Assembly: GCA_963576475.1 (NCBI GenBank)
Contig: OY754990.1
Span: 17,590,153-17,654,152 of the forward strand
From: Molanna angustata
Taxonomy: Eukaryota > Arthropoda > Insecta > Trichoptera > Molannidae
DNA length: 64,000 nt
Reading direction: 5' to 3'
The notes under the pieces are model-generated. The model worked only from the letters and a program-made list of their open reading frames with translations. It was not told the DNA's origin and made no database searches. The first letter of the stretch is position 1. Every line of letters starts with the position of its first letter. This document shows, piece by piece, positions 1 to 10,085 of the stretch. Position numbers and translations under genes: made by a program.

Positions 1-125
1 GTTTCCCATTATTCAAATATATTCAATTTCAAAATTTGCATTGATAAGGGATCTCAATAAGAAGGCCTGATTGTTGAATCTGGCGCCAGCGCATAAAGTG
101 GTCACGTAAAACCGCCCGATTTATC
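1..125. repeat. Dispersed repeat family A, fragment
   Basis: This stretch shares its text with positions about 9240-9870, 26120-26225 and 56822-56850: a block reading 'ctcaataagaag' followed by 'gcgcataaagtg.tcacgtaa'. It has no coding capacity. It is a fragment of a non-autonomous interspersed element, cut by the window edge. Sequences 125-440 downstream are AT-rich with nothing recognisable. Confidence 0.6.
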
Positions 126-444
126 TGTATTACGTTTACCAATACAATTTTGTAAATCCACTGCGGGTAGGTATAAACACTTATACAATTTAGGGTTGGT
201 CACATCTCACTCATTATATTTTTATGACATACATAATATGAATGTATTAAAAACGTTAAAATAAATATGAAAATTTGATATTTTATTTAAATACCCGACA
301 GTAAAACTAATTATTGTAAAAAATAATTAAATTCGTATCGGCATTTTTTCATTTCATTATTGAAAAACGTGCAAATTTTAATTATATTCATTTACTAACT
401 TTACAACGCAAATTGATTATAATTATTATAACCTTAAGCTTTAG

Positions 445-483
445 TATAAAACAAATATTTCTGCTTCAAATATTTCTGTCAGT
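445..483 (+). promoter_or_regulatory. Probable core promoter (TATA box and initiator)
   Basis: TATAAAA lies at 445-451 and the arthropod initiator pentamer TCAGT at 479-483, with the initiator A about 36 bases after the start of the TATA box, slightly longer than the usual spacing. The pair sits about 55 bases before the ATG at 536 and would give a short 5' UTR. The assignment rests on position and consensus only. Confidence 0.45.
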
Positions 484-535
484 ATATTTTTTCACTTATA
501 ACAATAATATAAAAAATAATTTAAAAAATACTGCC

Positions 536-2390
536 ATGAAATTGACGTTGAGTTTCATTTGTGTCCTTGTAAGTATTTGAATTTAATTATGTATTTTAAG
601 AACGTATATGTCCTTGAAACAAGTACATACATCGTGATACATTCCCTAAATTAATAATATACTTGTGCTCTAGGTAAATGAATCGGTCGTGTCAGGATTC
701 GAATTCGCGATCACTGGATTATTAACCTAGCGCGCTACACGAATACACGATTTCTCGATTTGAGCTCAGCCCACCAGAACACGAATTTACCTTTCCGTGT
801 TAATTAGGAGGCAAGTACTGCCTAGAATTAAGCACTAGTTTGTTGCGCTAATGCACTTAAAAACTCGTGTTGAATTCAAGGCACGTGTCCTCCAAATGCA
901 CACGGCATGGAATTTTATAATAAACAAAGCAAACTGTTCCTGCTAATACGTGTTTAATTCAAGGCACTCGTCTTTCAATCGTACACAGGTTTATAAATTT
1001 TGCCATGCGTATTGATTGAGCGTTAAAAGCCTGTGGTAGTCATTTTTTTTGTATGATTGTTTATGTTTTAATAGATTAATCTACACAAATCTAAATTATA
1101 TTGTAAAAAAATCGTTAAGACAATTAATTTTGTCGTAATTTGCACATTAATTGCACACTTGGTGTCGAAATTACCTTCACAAGATATAGGCCCGGTATTA
1201 GTCGGCCCTCAACTCATTGAGTTTGTTAAACTCAAGATTAATGTTAAGGGGAGATTTAATCCATTTCCGTATTACAGTGCAATATGACATGTCAGTTAAT
1301 AAATCTTCAATTATAGACATATTTTACTTTTTCTGTGGTTATTATCTGTCAAATTTTAAATAACCTCAAATAATACCAACTACAAAACGGGACGCTACCA
1401 CTTGAAATACTATTGTTTTATTATCCAACATGGTAAATTAATTTTTTTTCACCAAAATAATGCTTTCAAATGCCCATGTTCGTTTCAATATGGCTGTCAG
1501 TTTGTTTTGTTGTGTGGCGCCACCGTCGATACAACTAACGCCTCTAGTGATAGAACACTGAACCACACTCGTTGCCTAACGCCTGTAGTGATATAAACTG
1601 AAACTACACGCGTTGCCTAGCAATGACAGTTGACTCACCGTTAAGTACTTAATCCGCTAGGAACGTTGAGTTAAAATTTGTCGTTTTAGTGATGTATTTG
1701 AGGGAAGATTAGGCCTAAACGGACACTGTAATATGCTATATTTTTGTAAAATTTGAGTTTAGCTCTTAAACTGAGACTGTAATACCGGGCCATAGAGCAT
1801 CGAATTTTACATTGGTAATTATCCTTGTCTCCTTCGTAATTTACAATTTTAAAATTGTCCAAAATACCAATTTTAAGTTCCATATAACTTAAAGACAAAC
1901 AAAATACAAATGTGAAAGTGAGACGAAATGCGAGCGAAATGAAATAGCGCGCGAACTTCATGGTTATATATGGAACATATTCAATAATTAATTTCCTTGA
2001 ATTCAACATTTTTTTAGTGCATTAGCACAACAAACTAGTCCCTAATTCGAGGCAGTACTTGCCTCCTAATCAACACGGAAAGGTAAATACGCCATTAGAA
2101 CAGTAAGATCCGCAAGACGGCAAGATCTCTCACGCGAGTCGCTGTTTTCGTTATAGAAGGCATATTCTGAAGTAGAATTATTTAATTTTCAGACTACGGT
2201 GCTGTCCATGTGGGACTCCGCAGAAGCCGTGACTATGGTGAGATGTGGCGAATGTAAGTACAACGTAAGATGTGTAGGTGCAAATTCATTCCAGTATTGT
2301 ATAAATTCGCTTGCTTCTTACTTGTGTCCATGGGGTTACTGCGACAATAATTCTCCAACCATATGCGGCAGATCAAGATTATGCCTATAA
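536..2390 (+). CDS. Small secreted eight-cysteine peptide (two exons: 536-568 and 2193-2390)
   Basis: Exon 1 (536-568) encodes 11 residues starting MKLTLSFICVL and ends at a consensus donor, gtaagt. Exon 2 (2193-2390) starts after 'ttttcag', in the same phase (0), and runs 65 codons to a stop. The joined product is 76 residues. Residues 1-23 form a signal peptide: basic start, hydrophobic core, cleavage predicted after Ala-Glu-Ala at 21-23. The 53-residue mature peptide has cysteines at 29, 32, 38, 47, 56, 61, 69 and 75 (C-x2-C-x5-C-x8-C-x8-C-x4-C-x7-C-x5-C). An even count and high density suggest four disulfides and an extracellular role. The stretch CVGANSFQYC followed by CPWGYC recalls short insect peritrophin/chitin-binding-like peptides, but I cannot assign it to a family. 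An AATAAA follows 19 bases after the stop. The intron holds a SINE and a 1.3 kb TIR element, so the gene is missed by plain ORF scans. Function unknown. Confidence 0.72.
595..775 (-). repeat. tRNA-derived SINE, family 1, in the intron
   Basis: Read on the minus strand, the segment near 695-765 has the form of a tRNA gene: an A-box-like 'tagcgcgctaggttaat' and a B-box-like GCGAATTCGAATCCTGAC. The flanking 'tatgtccttg..acaagtacat' body recurs at 9960-10085, 13806-13945 and 38015-38105. The tRNA part alone recurs at about 5240-5300 and 42960-43010. It is a short retroelement copied with LINE machinery, not a functional tRNA. Confidence 0.65.
790..2083. mobile_element. Non-autonomous DNA transposon with ~70 bp terminal inverted repeats
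   Basis: The first ~70 bases (from CCTTTCCGTGTTAATTAGGA) reappear inverted at about 2015-2083 (ending in CAACACGGAAAGG). Both ends are bordered by TA (788-789 and 2084-2085), compatible with a TA target duplication as made by Tc1/mariner/pogo transposases. The interior has no long ORF. The element lies wholly inside the intron of the cysteine-rich peptide gene, in a region otherwise only about 330 bases long. Confidence 0.65.
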
Positions 2391-2408
2391 TTCAAATTGT
2401 ATGTATTC

Positions 2409-2414
2409 AATAAA
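2409..2414 (+). terminator. Polyadenylation signal AATAAA
   Basis: AATAAA lies 19 bases after the stop codon of the cysteine-rich peptide gene, the right place for its 3' end. From 2415 to 2690 there is AT-rich DNA with no feature beyond a short (ATAA)n run. Confidence 0.6.
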
Positions 2415-2701
2415 CGTAATAGATTCATTCAAATAACATAGTTCAATGAATATGTTTACTTCATTCCTTATACCCATCCTATAATCATGCACATCCTTCT
2501 TATTCTTATTACAATATATGAAATGCTTTTTTTATTCAATTTTTTGTAACTGTCATTTTTCTGTACTTTCTGGGATTGGTATGTAATTGGTCTCATTTCT
2601 GTAAATCGTTTGTGTATTGTAAGTGTTAACATGACTGTTTACTAATCCAAATAAATAAATAAATAAACATGCTGTTTTTTTACTCCTCACTAACCCAAGT
2701 G

Positions 2702-2965
2702 ACCGACGTTTTCCAAAAGGTCGCAAACCAGAAGTGGAGCTGTGCAGGGCATATCGCCCGAAACACGGACTCCAGATGGACCAAAAAAGTGGTGGAATGG
2801 CGACCTAGAACGGGCAAGAGAAGTGTTGGAAGGCCTCTAACCAGGTGGTCTGACGATATCAGAAGAGTAGCTGGAGGCGGATGGATGCGGTCTGCCCAGG
2901 ATAGGCAGCTGTGGAGGCCTATGTCCAACACTGGACGAAAGAGGGCTGACGAAGAAGAAGAAGAA
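2702..2965 (+). mobile_element. 5'-truncated RTE-like LINE with target-site duplication
   Basis: The + frame reads the very C-terminus of an RTE-type reverse transcriptase: a 'WSCAGHIAR' motif, then 'GRPLTRWSDDIRRVAG'. It ends in a (GAA)n tail. The 11-base sequence TAACCCAAGTG is found on both sides (2691-2701 and 2966-2976), marking the insertion limits. Only about 264 bases of the LINE were copied, typical of aborted target-primed reverse transcription. Confidence 0.85.
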
Positions 2966-3084
2966 TAACCCAAGTGGATATATAGGGGAGTTATGATTTC
3001 GCAATTTTTAAGGATATTATTTTTATTGCAGATTATGGAAAAGTATCTTGCTGAGATTGTATTCTGAAAGTTTCATCACAATGT

Positions 3085-3665
3085 ATCTGTGTGTGTGTGT
3101 GTGTGCTATGTGCTGTGTGCTATGTACGGCGTGTTTATATTACTCTATCGATTATATACTAAAGTACTCATTCGATTCTTTTCAAATTTTGCAAATATTT
3201 ATATTTAATACTCGCTTAGACCCCATTACATTTTTAAGGATATCTGAATAGTGCTTCTCATTTTTTTAACTGTAAAATATTTAAAAGTGACCCCAAGCTC
3301 AGGAAACTTAAAATTTGATTTTTATATTTTCGAATTGGTAAAAAGGCACATCACTTACATAAAATGGCATTGCAGAGTCATCAAGTTTTAAATATCCAAT
3401 TAAAAAATAATTTAACAAACTCATTTCAACTAAAATTATGAAAAAATATATTTAACTTTACTTTCTACTTAAATTAAGTAAGCAGAACGTAAAATTAAAT
3501 ATATTTAGTTGATTATGGAGTTTTATCATGAAGTGACAGTTTCAAACATTGAAAAAAAAACTCATTTCATGAAAATGCTGAATATTTTCAATACAAAATT
3601 TGAATACTTTATAGAATGACTTGTTAGTGAGGAGTTTAGCGTTGGCCACAACCCACTCGTTTGTC
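3085..3665 (+). repeat. Dispersed repeat family B
   Basis: Non-coding segment shared with about 10085-11010 and, inverted, 39780-40215. Landmarks are 'gtacggcgtgtttat', 'tcgcttagacc', 'gaccccaagctcagg' and, at its far end, 'gttggccacaacccactcg'. No coding capacity or clear termini are visible. Confidence 0.6.
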
Positions 3666-3689
3666 ATATGATATTTAATTTATTTTTTT

Positions 3690-5215
3690 GAACTCTTTAA
3701 GCGAACCAAAGTAGAAAGACTGCAAGATGAGAGCGTAATTAAAAACAATAAGCAAAAGAGACTGGAAACGAATAGTAGATCAAATATAGAGGAATCATGG
3801 AAGGCCCTGAAAGAGACGTCTTTTGCTAAAAGAGATGGAGAGAATGAGATGCATGGAGGAATGAAAGTGTTAAGTTGGCTATGGGTAAAATAAAATGAAA
3901 AAAAATGACAGTAAAAGCTGCGAAAGAGAGGATGCATGGAGGAATGAAAGTGTTAAGTTGGCTATGGGTAAAATAAAATGAAAAAAAATGACAGTAAAAG
4001 CTGCGAAAGGGTCGGATATTGAAGAAAGAACAAAATAAAGCTAGAAATAATCGAAGAAAATGGTAAAATACACCGTTAAATAACAAAAATATGGTATAAA
4101 ATAAAAATGAAGTCTGAATATTTAGCGATTTATTTTAATAGTTAGCGACCCTCCTAGACCATGACTTGGAAAAGTGTAACGAAAAGTTATTATGTAAAAG
4201 CATTGCAAGAAAGAATGATAATATATGTAGATTGAAAAATAATTAGTCAGAGAGCATGGTGATAGAAATTAAATCACGCAAGACGAAGTACTTGAAACAG
4301 TGAAACATGCAAAAGCTGGAAAAGATGCCGGGTGTGATAGAGTATCAGCTGAACTTATTAAATAAATGAAGGCGAGCCGATGTCAAAATGGTGCCTCTAT
4401 CTTTTCAACTAGTATTGGAAACCTGGACGCACTTTTTCGGACTGGAGAAATGTAGGAGTGGTACCTTTGTATAATGGTAAAGGAATGAAGCTGGACTGTT
4501 AAACTAAAGAGCCATTAATTTACTTATGTAACTCAATTGGTAATATGTACACAAGGATTCTGAATGAAAGAAATCAAGATATGGGATGTCCAAGAAGCGT
4601 TCGTGGGCGGCAGTTGATATATAGACCAATTTCTTTCTAAATGCACTGTCACAAAAAAGTTTCTGGATAAAAACCAAAAACTTTTATGTGCCCTTTTAGA
4701 CCTAGATAAGGTCAATGATAAAGTTGATACAGACAAATAATGGGATATATCTACTATTAGAGAATTAAGTAAACAGCAAGCTGATACACGCAGTCGCGTC
4801 ATTATGTATAACAGTGAATCATATGTCCGTCTCAACGACACACAAAAATCGTGGTACTCTATGAATGATGGCGTTAGACAGGGGTTCGTGCTGTCTCCAT
4901 GGCTGTTCGATCTGTATGTAAATTGATTTCAGCATAAGAGCCGTTGAGGATGAAAACAAAGTACCCAAATTGAGTACTGTAATAGTGCGTGGTTTGATGT
5001 ATGCACATGATAAAGTTCTATTAGCAGTAATTATGGAAGAGTTACAGCATCTTGTGATTATAGTACATGAAGGATGCATTGCATACAGCACTCAAAATAG
5101 GGTGAATTGCCATAAAAAGCAAAAGGATATATTGAGAACGAACTGAGGATGAACGCCAGCAAATCAAAGGCAATGGTCTTTGAAAAGAGTGAAAGTAGAA
5201 CAGCGTGTCAAATAA
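3690..5215 (+). pseudogene. Decayed RTE-like LINE reverse transcriptase
   Basis: No long ORF survives, but short pieces in all three + frames match in order an RTE-clade reverse transcriptase. 'KAGKDAGCDRVSAELIK' is near 4310, a 'VVPLYNGKGMK' piece near 4460, 'MYTRILNER' near 4540, and 'GVRQGFVLSPWLFDLYVN' near 4870. The last is the palm motif of the RT domain. Stops and frameshifts are frequent, so this is an old, dead copy. A SINE piece (about 5240-5300) follows. Confidence 0.7.
3848..4013 (+). repeat. Tandem duplication, 83 bp x 2
   Basis: The unit starting 'gatgcatggaggaatgaaag' occurs at 3848 and again at 3931, almost identical. It lies inside a decayed LINE region. Confidence 0.9.
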
Positions 5216-5299
5216 AAAATAGAGGACGAATAGCTCGAATAAGTCGTAGCAGGATTCAAACTCGCGTCCACTGGGTTACTATCCCAGCGCGCTCCTTGT

Positions 5300-5495
5300 A
5301 GGTATGCGACAGGATATTCTAATTTGTACAAGCATGGCTGTAAGAATGACTGTTCATACCTTAATGGACTTACTTCCACACTATCATATCTTGGCATACA
5401 TGTTTTGTATAGAAAAGAAAATATCTTAAAATATTGAATAATTTGGATTTGAGGGTTTATAGTTTGGTACGTATTCTTCAACTATATGTACATAC
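5300..5495 (+). mobile_element. Fragment of the Helitron-like family
   Basis: 'gtatagaaaagaaaatatct' and 'gggtttatagtttggtac' match the 3' part of the Helitron-like copy at 24521-25525. The copy breaks off before the terminal hairpin. From 5500 to 5905 I see only AT-rich sequence with no recognisable gene. Confidence 0.55.
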
Positions 5496-5904
5496 TGTAG
5501 CTGCGCCTTGTTAAGGGAGCTGCAATATGCATATCCTCGATGATTCTAGAATAATCACGACGATTAACGAAGATCATCGAACAACAGCCCTAGGCTGTGC
5601 ACAGATCTCCATTCATGCGTTGATCGTTTAACAGAGTAGAGTCGCATTTAATCTTAAGTTTATTAGTTCCGACCCACGACATCACAAATTAATTGACTTG
5701 TTATTTTTATTGTATCTGTTTTATTCCAATATACTTGTGTTGATCATATAAGTTCTTTTATTTGAAACCTTTCATCACTATAAACAATATACATATTATG
5801 AATTATTTAATGAACTGACATAAGCAATATCATATTTGAGAGGTTGATGTTTTAAATTAAATATAATAATTTTGAACACGCAAATATGTACCTAATTTAA
5901 TTAT

Positions 5905-6190
5905 AATCATTCATTCATTCATACCATCACGGCATATCCCACAATGTGGGGTAACCAGCGAAAGGTGTCCGGGTATGCATTGCCTTATAAAAGGGAGAAC
6001 AACACATCTGTGTATACCCACACACCAGTCTCGTTTCACCAAAAAAGGCATTATATTCAGAATGGGTGGTGAACCTCATTGCTGAACTATGTGAGATGTT
6101 ATTGTTGCCTGTTGTATTTTCGATTACCCGGCTCTTACGGGATTTCAAAGAATAGCTGTGAGGCACCGGCTTAGAATAGTGCTTCCATTC
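5905..6190. repeat. Dispersed repeat family C
   Basis: The text from 'catcacggcatatcccac' to 'gctcttacggga' recurs at 45815-46820, where it is split by another insertion. Landmarks shared by both are 'gagatgttattgttgcctgt' and 'ggtggtgaacctca'. It carries no intact ORF on either strand. Confidence 0.65.
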
Positions 6191-6249
6191 TTTTAAATCA
6201 TTACTATAATCCTCCTGATAAACTAACTAGATCAAAATATATTACCCCC

Positions 6250-6303
6250 AAAATACTATCACCATCGACAGTTGGATATCATTTGTTACATGCAACTATT
6301 AGT
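6250..6303 (+). mobile_element. 3'-end fragment of the Helitron-like family
   Basis: 'atcgacagttggat' followed by 'gttacatgcaact' matches the last 50 bases of the copy at 25525. It directly precedes the Ig exon, within its upstream intron. Confidence 0.55.
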
Positions 6304-6332
6304 CTAATAATTTCCATCTCATCTTGTTACAG

Positions 6333-6487
6333 ATTGGAGGTGGTGCATTCTGTGAACTCCTCAGCAGCGGAACTAAAAATTTCCCCCGTCAGGGCTGAAG
6401 ACGAAGGGGTTTTCAGATGTGAACTGACTTACCTTCAAGTCGGCGAAGACTGTGATACTGTCCAGCTTCTTCACTTCAGAACACTCA
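6333..6487 (+). CDS. Internal exon of an immunoglobulin-superfamily protein (partial gene)
   Basis: The exon lies between a pyrimidine-rich acceptor (ending 'cttgttacag', 6332) and a perfect donor, gtaagt, at 6488. It encodes about 51 residues holding the C-terminal half of an Ig domain. '[20 protein letters not shown]' is the hallmark of Ig strands E-F (the D-x-G-x-Y/F-x-C motif with the conserved cysteine), followed by '[13 protein letters not shown]'. It starts after two bases of a codon and ends after one, so it is a 155-base internal exon that needs partners. The style resembles insect neuronal cell-surface Ig proteins such as the Sidestep group, but that is a guess. No other exon of the gene was recognised in the window, so neighbouring introns are long. 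Confidence 0.7.
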
Positions 6488-6540
6488 GTAAGTGATTTTT
6501 TAAATAATAAATCCCAGAATTTCTGACGTCCTGTTGTTAT

Positions 6541-6762
6541 ATGAGTCTTGAAAGCAGGCATGATAACGCACTACTTTTGACCAGCTTCAAGATTTCCAAC
6601 AATCTTATTGACTGTCCAAAACTGCTAGAAAGGCTAGGGCTTTTTGTACCATCCAACTACATAAGGGGCAGAGTACATTATCTTCTGAACGTCCCCCATT
6701 CCAGAACGGATGTAGAGGCCCGCAGCAAAAAACAAATGCTATATTTAGATACAGGTCTGTGA
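6541..6762 (+). pseudogene. LINE reverse transcriptase C-terminal fragment (CR1/Jockey-like)
   Basis: Seventy-odd codons include 'FVPSNYIRGRVHYLL' and 'SRTDVEARS', the same block as 'APINYIRGRNHALFL' in the LINE at 23660-24185 (minus strand). This block lies downstream of the RT palm in CR1/Jockey-type ORF2. Only the extreme C-terminus is present. It lies in the intron after the Ig exon. From 6780 to 7027 there is AT-rich sequence with no feature. Confidence 0.65.
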
Positions 6763-7027
6763 CAAATGTCACTTCTATTTTTTTATTATTTATTATACTG
6801 TGATTATTATTGCACTTATTTTGTAGATTTTAGTTTAAGTAACAACGTCAGTTACAAAATGCGAAGTTTAATTCAAATGACCTCAAAAATAAAATTTTAG
6901 AACGTTCCTATTTTAGTTCAAAAAGTTACGGAATTGGACGTAATGCGCAGCTTTGGTGAATGCCTCCTTTCGTATTAATTTGAGGTATCTCAATAATCAC
7001 AAAAGTACCTAACTACATAGCAACAAA

Positions 7028-7264
<237 letters not shown>

Positions 7265-7740
7265 TCTTTGGGAAACTACAGTTTACAGCGTACAAAATAA
7301 TTTTTACATTGTTAGAGCCAAAAAAAGCATTCTATCAACATAATACAAAAACAAATAACAGTTTACAAGCCAAAAATAATTCATGCACACACATTCATAC
7401 ACACCCTCACACACACACTCATACACACACACACACATATATAAGTACACATATATACACACATATACAACAACTAGGGAAGGAAAGAGAAATGAGAGAA
7501 GAGAGACTAGGAGGACAGGACAGAAGGATATTGGTTGCGCATCACCTTCAGAACATCATGTCTAAATCTGTAATATTTCGCGTTGAATATGTCTATCTCA
7601 GCTGAGAATGTATTATTATATTGGCTGCATATGCGTGTAATTGTTGAATTTTTCCTGATATTCGTTCTACTTGTTGGAATATGAAGTAATTGAGGTCTAC
7701 GAACCATTCTACCTGGAACATGGATACCTAAATAAAAATA
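7265..7740 (-). pseudogene. LINE 3' end (minus strand)
   Basis: On the minus strand, 7707 to 7507 reads 'PQLLHIPTSRTNIRKNS', a LINE ORF2 C-terminal block of the 'L..P..RTN..K.S' type. It is followed by a 3' UTR with a (TG)n run and the (AAAT)n tail. The rest of the element is missing. Confidence 0.55.
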
Positions 7741-7914
7741 TACTAAACAGTTATTGTATGTTTACCTGTGACGGAAAGGAAAGGGAAGAAAAAAGTATTG
7801 GAGAAGAATTTCATTTGTAACTACTATGGTATTAGAAAAGAGACAAAAAACAAAAAAAGGTACACAAAGTAAAAATATTAGCAATACACAAGTTTACGCC
7901 GCTAAGCATCTGCA

Positions 7915-8822
7915 TATAGTCTTTGTAGCAGTTAATACTAGCGTTGAATAGATCATAATGTAGGATAGTGTCTGATAGATTGACATTATAGTACTACATA
8001 ATGTCCTATTCTGATTCGTCTAAATTTATCCGTCTGAATTTTAGTATATGAGAAATGTCAAAAAGTTGACTGCATTTATAAGGGACTCATCACGTCACAC
8101 CGCGCGGATGAAATCCTTTTACACAAGTCGCCCGTTGGTCATAGACGTTTTCGTACTCTAAAACGAATCAGAATAGGAAATATAGAATTTTTGTAGCAGT
8201 TATAACTAGCAGTGAATACATCGGAATGTGGGATACTGCCCGAGAGATTGACATTATAGTAGGTACTATATAGAGAGTTTTTGTAGGAGTTACATATTAC
8301 TAGCAGTGAAAACATTAGAATATGGGAAACTGCCCGAGAGATTGACATTATAGTAGCTAATATATAGAGAGTTTTTGTAGCAGTTACATATTACTAGCAG
8401 TGAATATCTTCATCAGAATGTGGGATATTGCCCGAGAGATTGACATTATAGTACTAACTATATAGAGAGTTTTTGTAGCAGTTACATATAACTAGCAGTG
8501 AATATCTACATCAGAATGTGGGATATTGCCCGAGAGATTGACATTATAGTACTAACTATATAGAGAGTTTTTGTAGCAGTTACATATTACTAGCAGTGAA
8601 TACATCAGAATGTGGGATACTGTCTGAGAGATTGACATTATAGTACCTACTCTATAGAGTTTTTGTAGCAGTTACTACTAGCAGTGAATACATCAGAATG
8701 TGGGATATTGCCCGAGAGATTGACATTATAGTACTAACTATATAGAGAGTTTTGTAGCAGTTACATATTACTAGCAGTGAATACATCAGAATGTGGGATT
8801 CTGCCTGAGAGATTATCATTTA
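7915..8822 (+). repeat. Tandem array, unit about 92-99 bp
   Basis: The phrase 'gagattgacattatagta' recurs about every 95 bases from 8240 to 8815, with an earlier diverged unit at 7915-8000. Each unit also carries 'tttttgtagcagtta' and 'actagcagtgaata'. Units differ by small indels and substitutions. From 8822 to 9240 there is AT-rich sequence with nothing recognised. Confidence 0.9.
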
Positions 8823-9239
8823 TATATTTTATTTAAAACGATTCAAGCGTTTTTTCTACGTATTTAAATAAATAAAAGATTATATTTAAAACAAACTGTG
8901 TCAATATATTTTTCATGTCAACATTAAAATATGTAATTGATGGAGACGAAGCATTATGAATAGCCAATTATTTCTTTGCCGATCATTTGTTATTGTCATC
9001 TTTGATTACATTAATTGGTATAATATTACATTACATAAATTAAATACACATTAATTGTGTATTCAATTAACTTTGTCAATATTTGGCGTTTTGATAATCA
9101 ATGAAGTTGATCAAATTTTATTCATACGTCGGAATATCTCTAATTGTTGGCGATATAAAGTAAAAAATGTTTTTTATGACAAATTTTCAACATCATCGGC
9201 TGGTTTATATGATCACTTTATGCGCTTGCGTAATGTTGA

Positions 9240-9870
9240 CCAATTATGCCGTCTTATTGAGTTCCCTTCTCAATGTAATTTTTGAAGGTTCTATATATGT
9301 ATGTATTTGAATAATGTAAAACAATTCACTTGAAAATAATGCATTATTACCCTTGCCATCTGTGAAGTAACGAAGAAACCTTTTATGTAACGCCATCTAT
9401 TGAGAAATTGGTTTAATTGTAAACAATGAAAGCAACAGTCCCAATATATGAGGTGACGGTGTCTCGCACAGATTTCACCCCTGAACTGCGCCAGAAATAT
9501 TATTTAATTTTTGCCTTGTTTACCTACTTGTACCAATGTGTATATTAATCGAATATTTTTTTTATTGCATATACGCAAACATTAGATTTTGTTCCAATAG
9601 GGAAAAAGTCCAATATTTTTTGAATTTTCATGCTCTCAAATATAGATCTTTATCTAATTTTTTAAAACTGATTTTCATGTTCAAAATGTATAGAAATTTC
9701 GAAAATTGGATTAATGGAGAACTCACAAAGAAGGCATAATTGGTGAACGTTGCGCTAGTGCATAAAGTGATCACGTAAACCAGCCTTTAACAGATTACGA
9801 ACCAAGTGAGTTCCTGGTTCTCCTATAATATTCCAACTTCGTCTCTATTGATATGTTAAAAAAATTCATT
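9240..9870 (-). repeat. Dispersed repeat family A, long copy
   Basis: The segment 9240-9605 is the inverse of 25840-26200. It shares 'gccgtcttattgagttccc', 'aacgccatctattgag', 'ctgaactgcgccagaaatat' and 'tacttgtaccaatgtg'. The part 9730-9870 repeats the 'cataaagtgatcacgtaaac ... gagttcctggttctcc' module found at 26170, 50190 and 56826. No ORF of note. Confidence 0.7.
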
Positions 9871-9959
9871 AAATATCGATGAAATTGATTAAATTTTGTT
9901 CATATAGCGAAATATGTCGAATGTTTAGTGGTAGGTATACAATAAAAAATGTTTTTTTT

Positions 9960-10085
9960 TAAAGAAGGAATATGTCTTCGTAACAATAACATTGTGTACA
10001 TCCTCATAAATTCCCTAAATTAAGCATAAATATGCTTGTGTTATAGGTGTACGAAATCAGCCGTGGCAGGATTCGAACTCGCAAA
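9960..10085 (-). repeat. tRNA-derived SINE, family 1
   Basis: The body 'aatatgtcttcgtaacaa' and B-box-like 'ggcaggattcgaactcgc' match the SINE at 13806-13945. The A-box half is missing because repeat family B follows at 10085. Confidence 0.6.

Noticed and set aside
8160..8822. Regularly spaced repeats resembling a CRISPR array
   Set aside because: The genome is eukaryotic, the units are contiguous similar copies with no unique spacers, and no cas genes exist.
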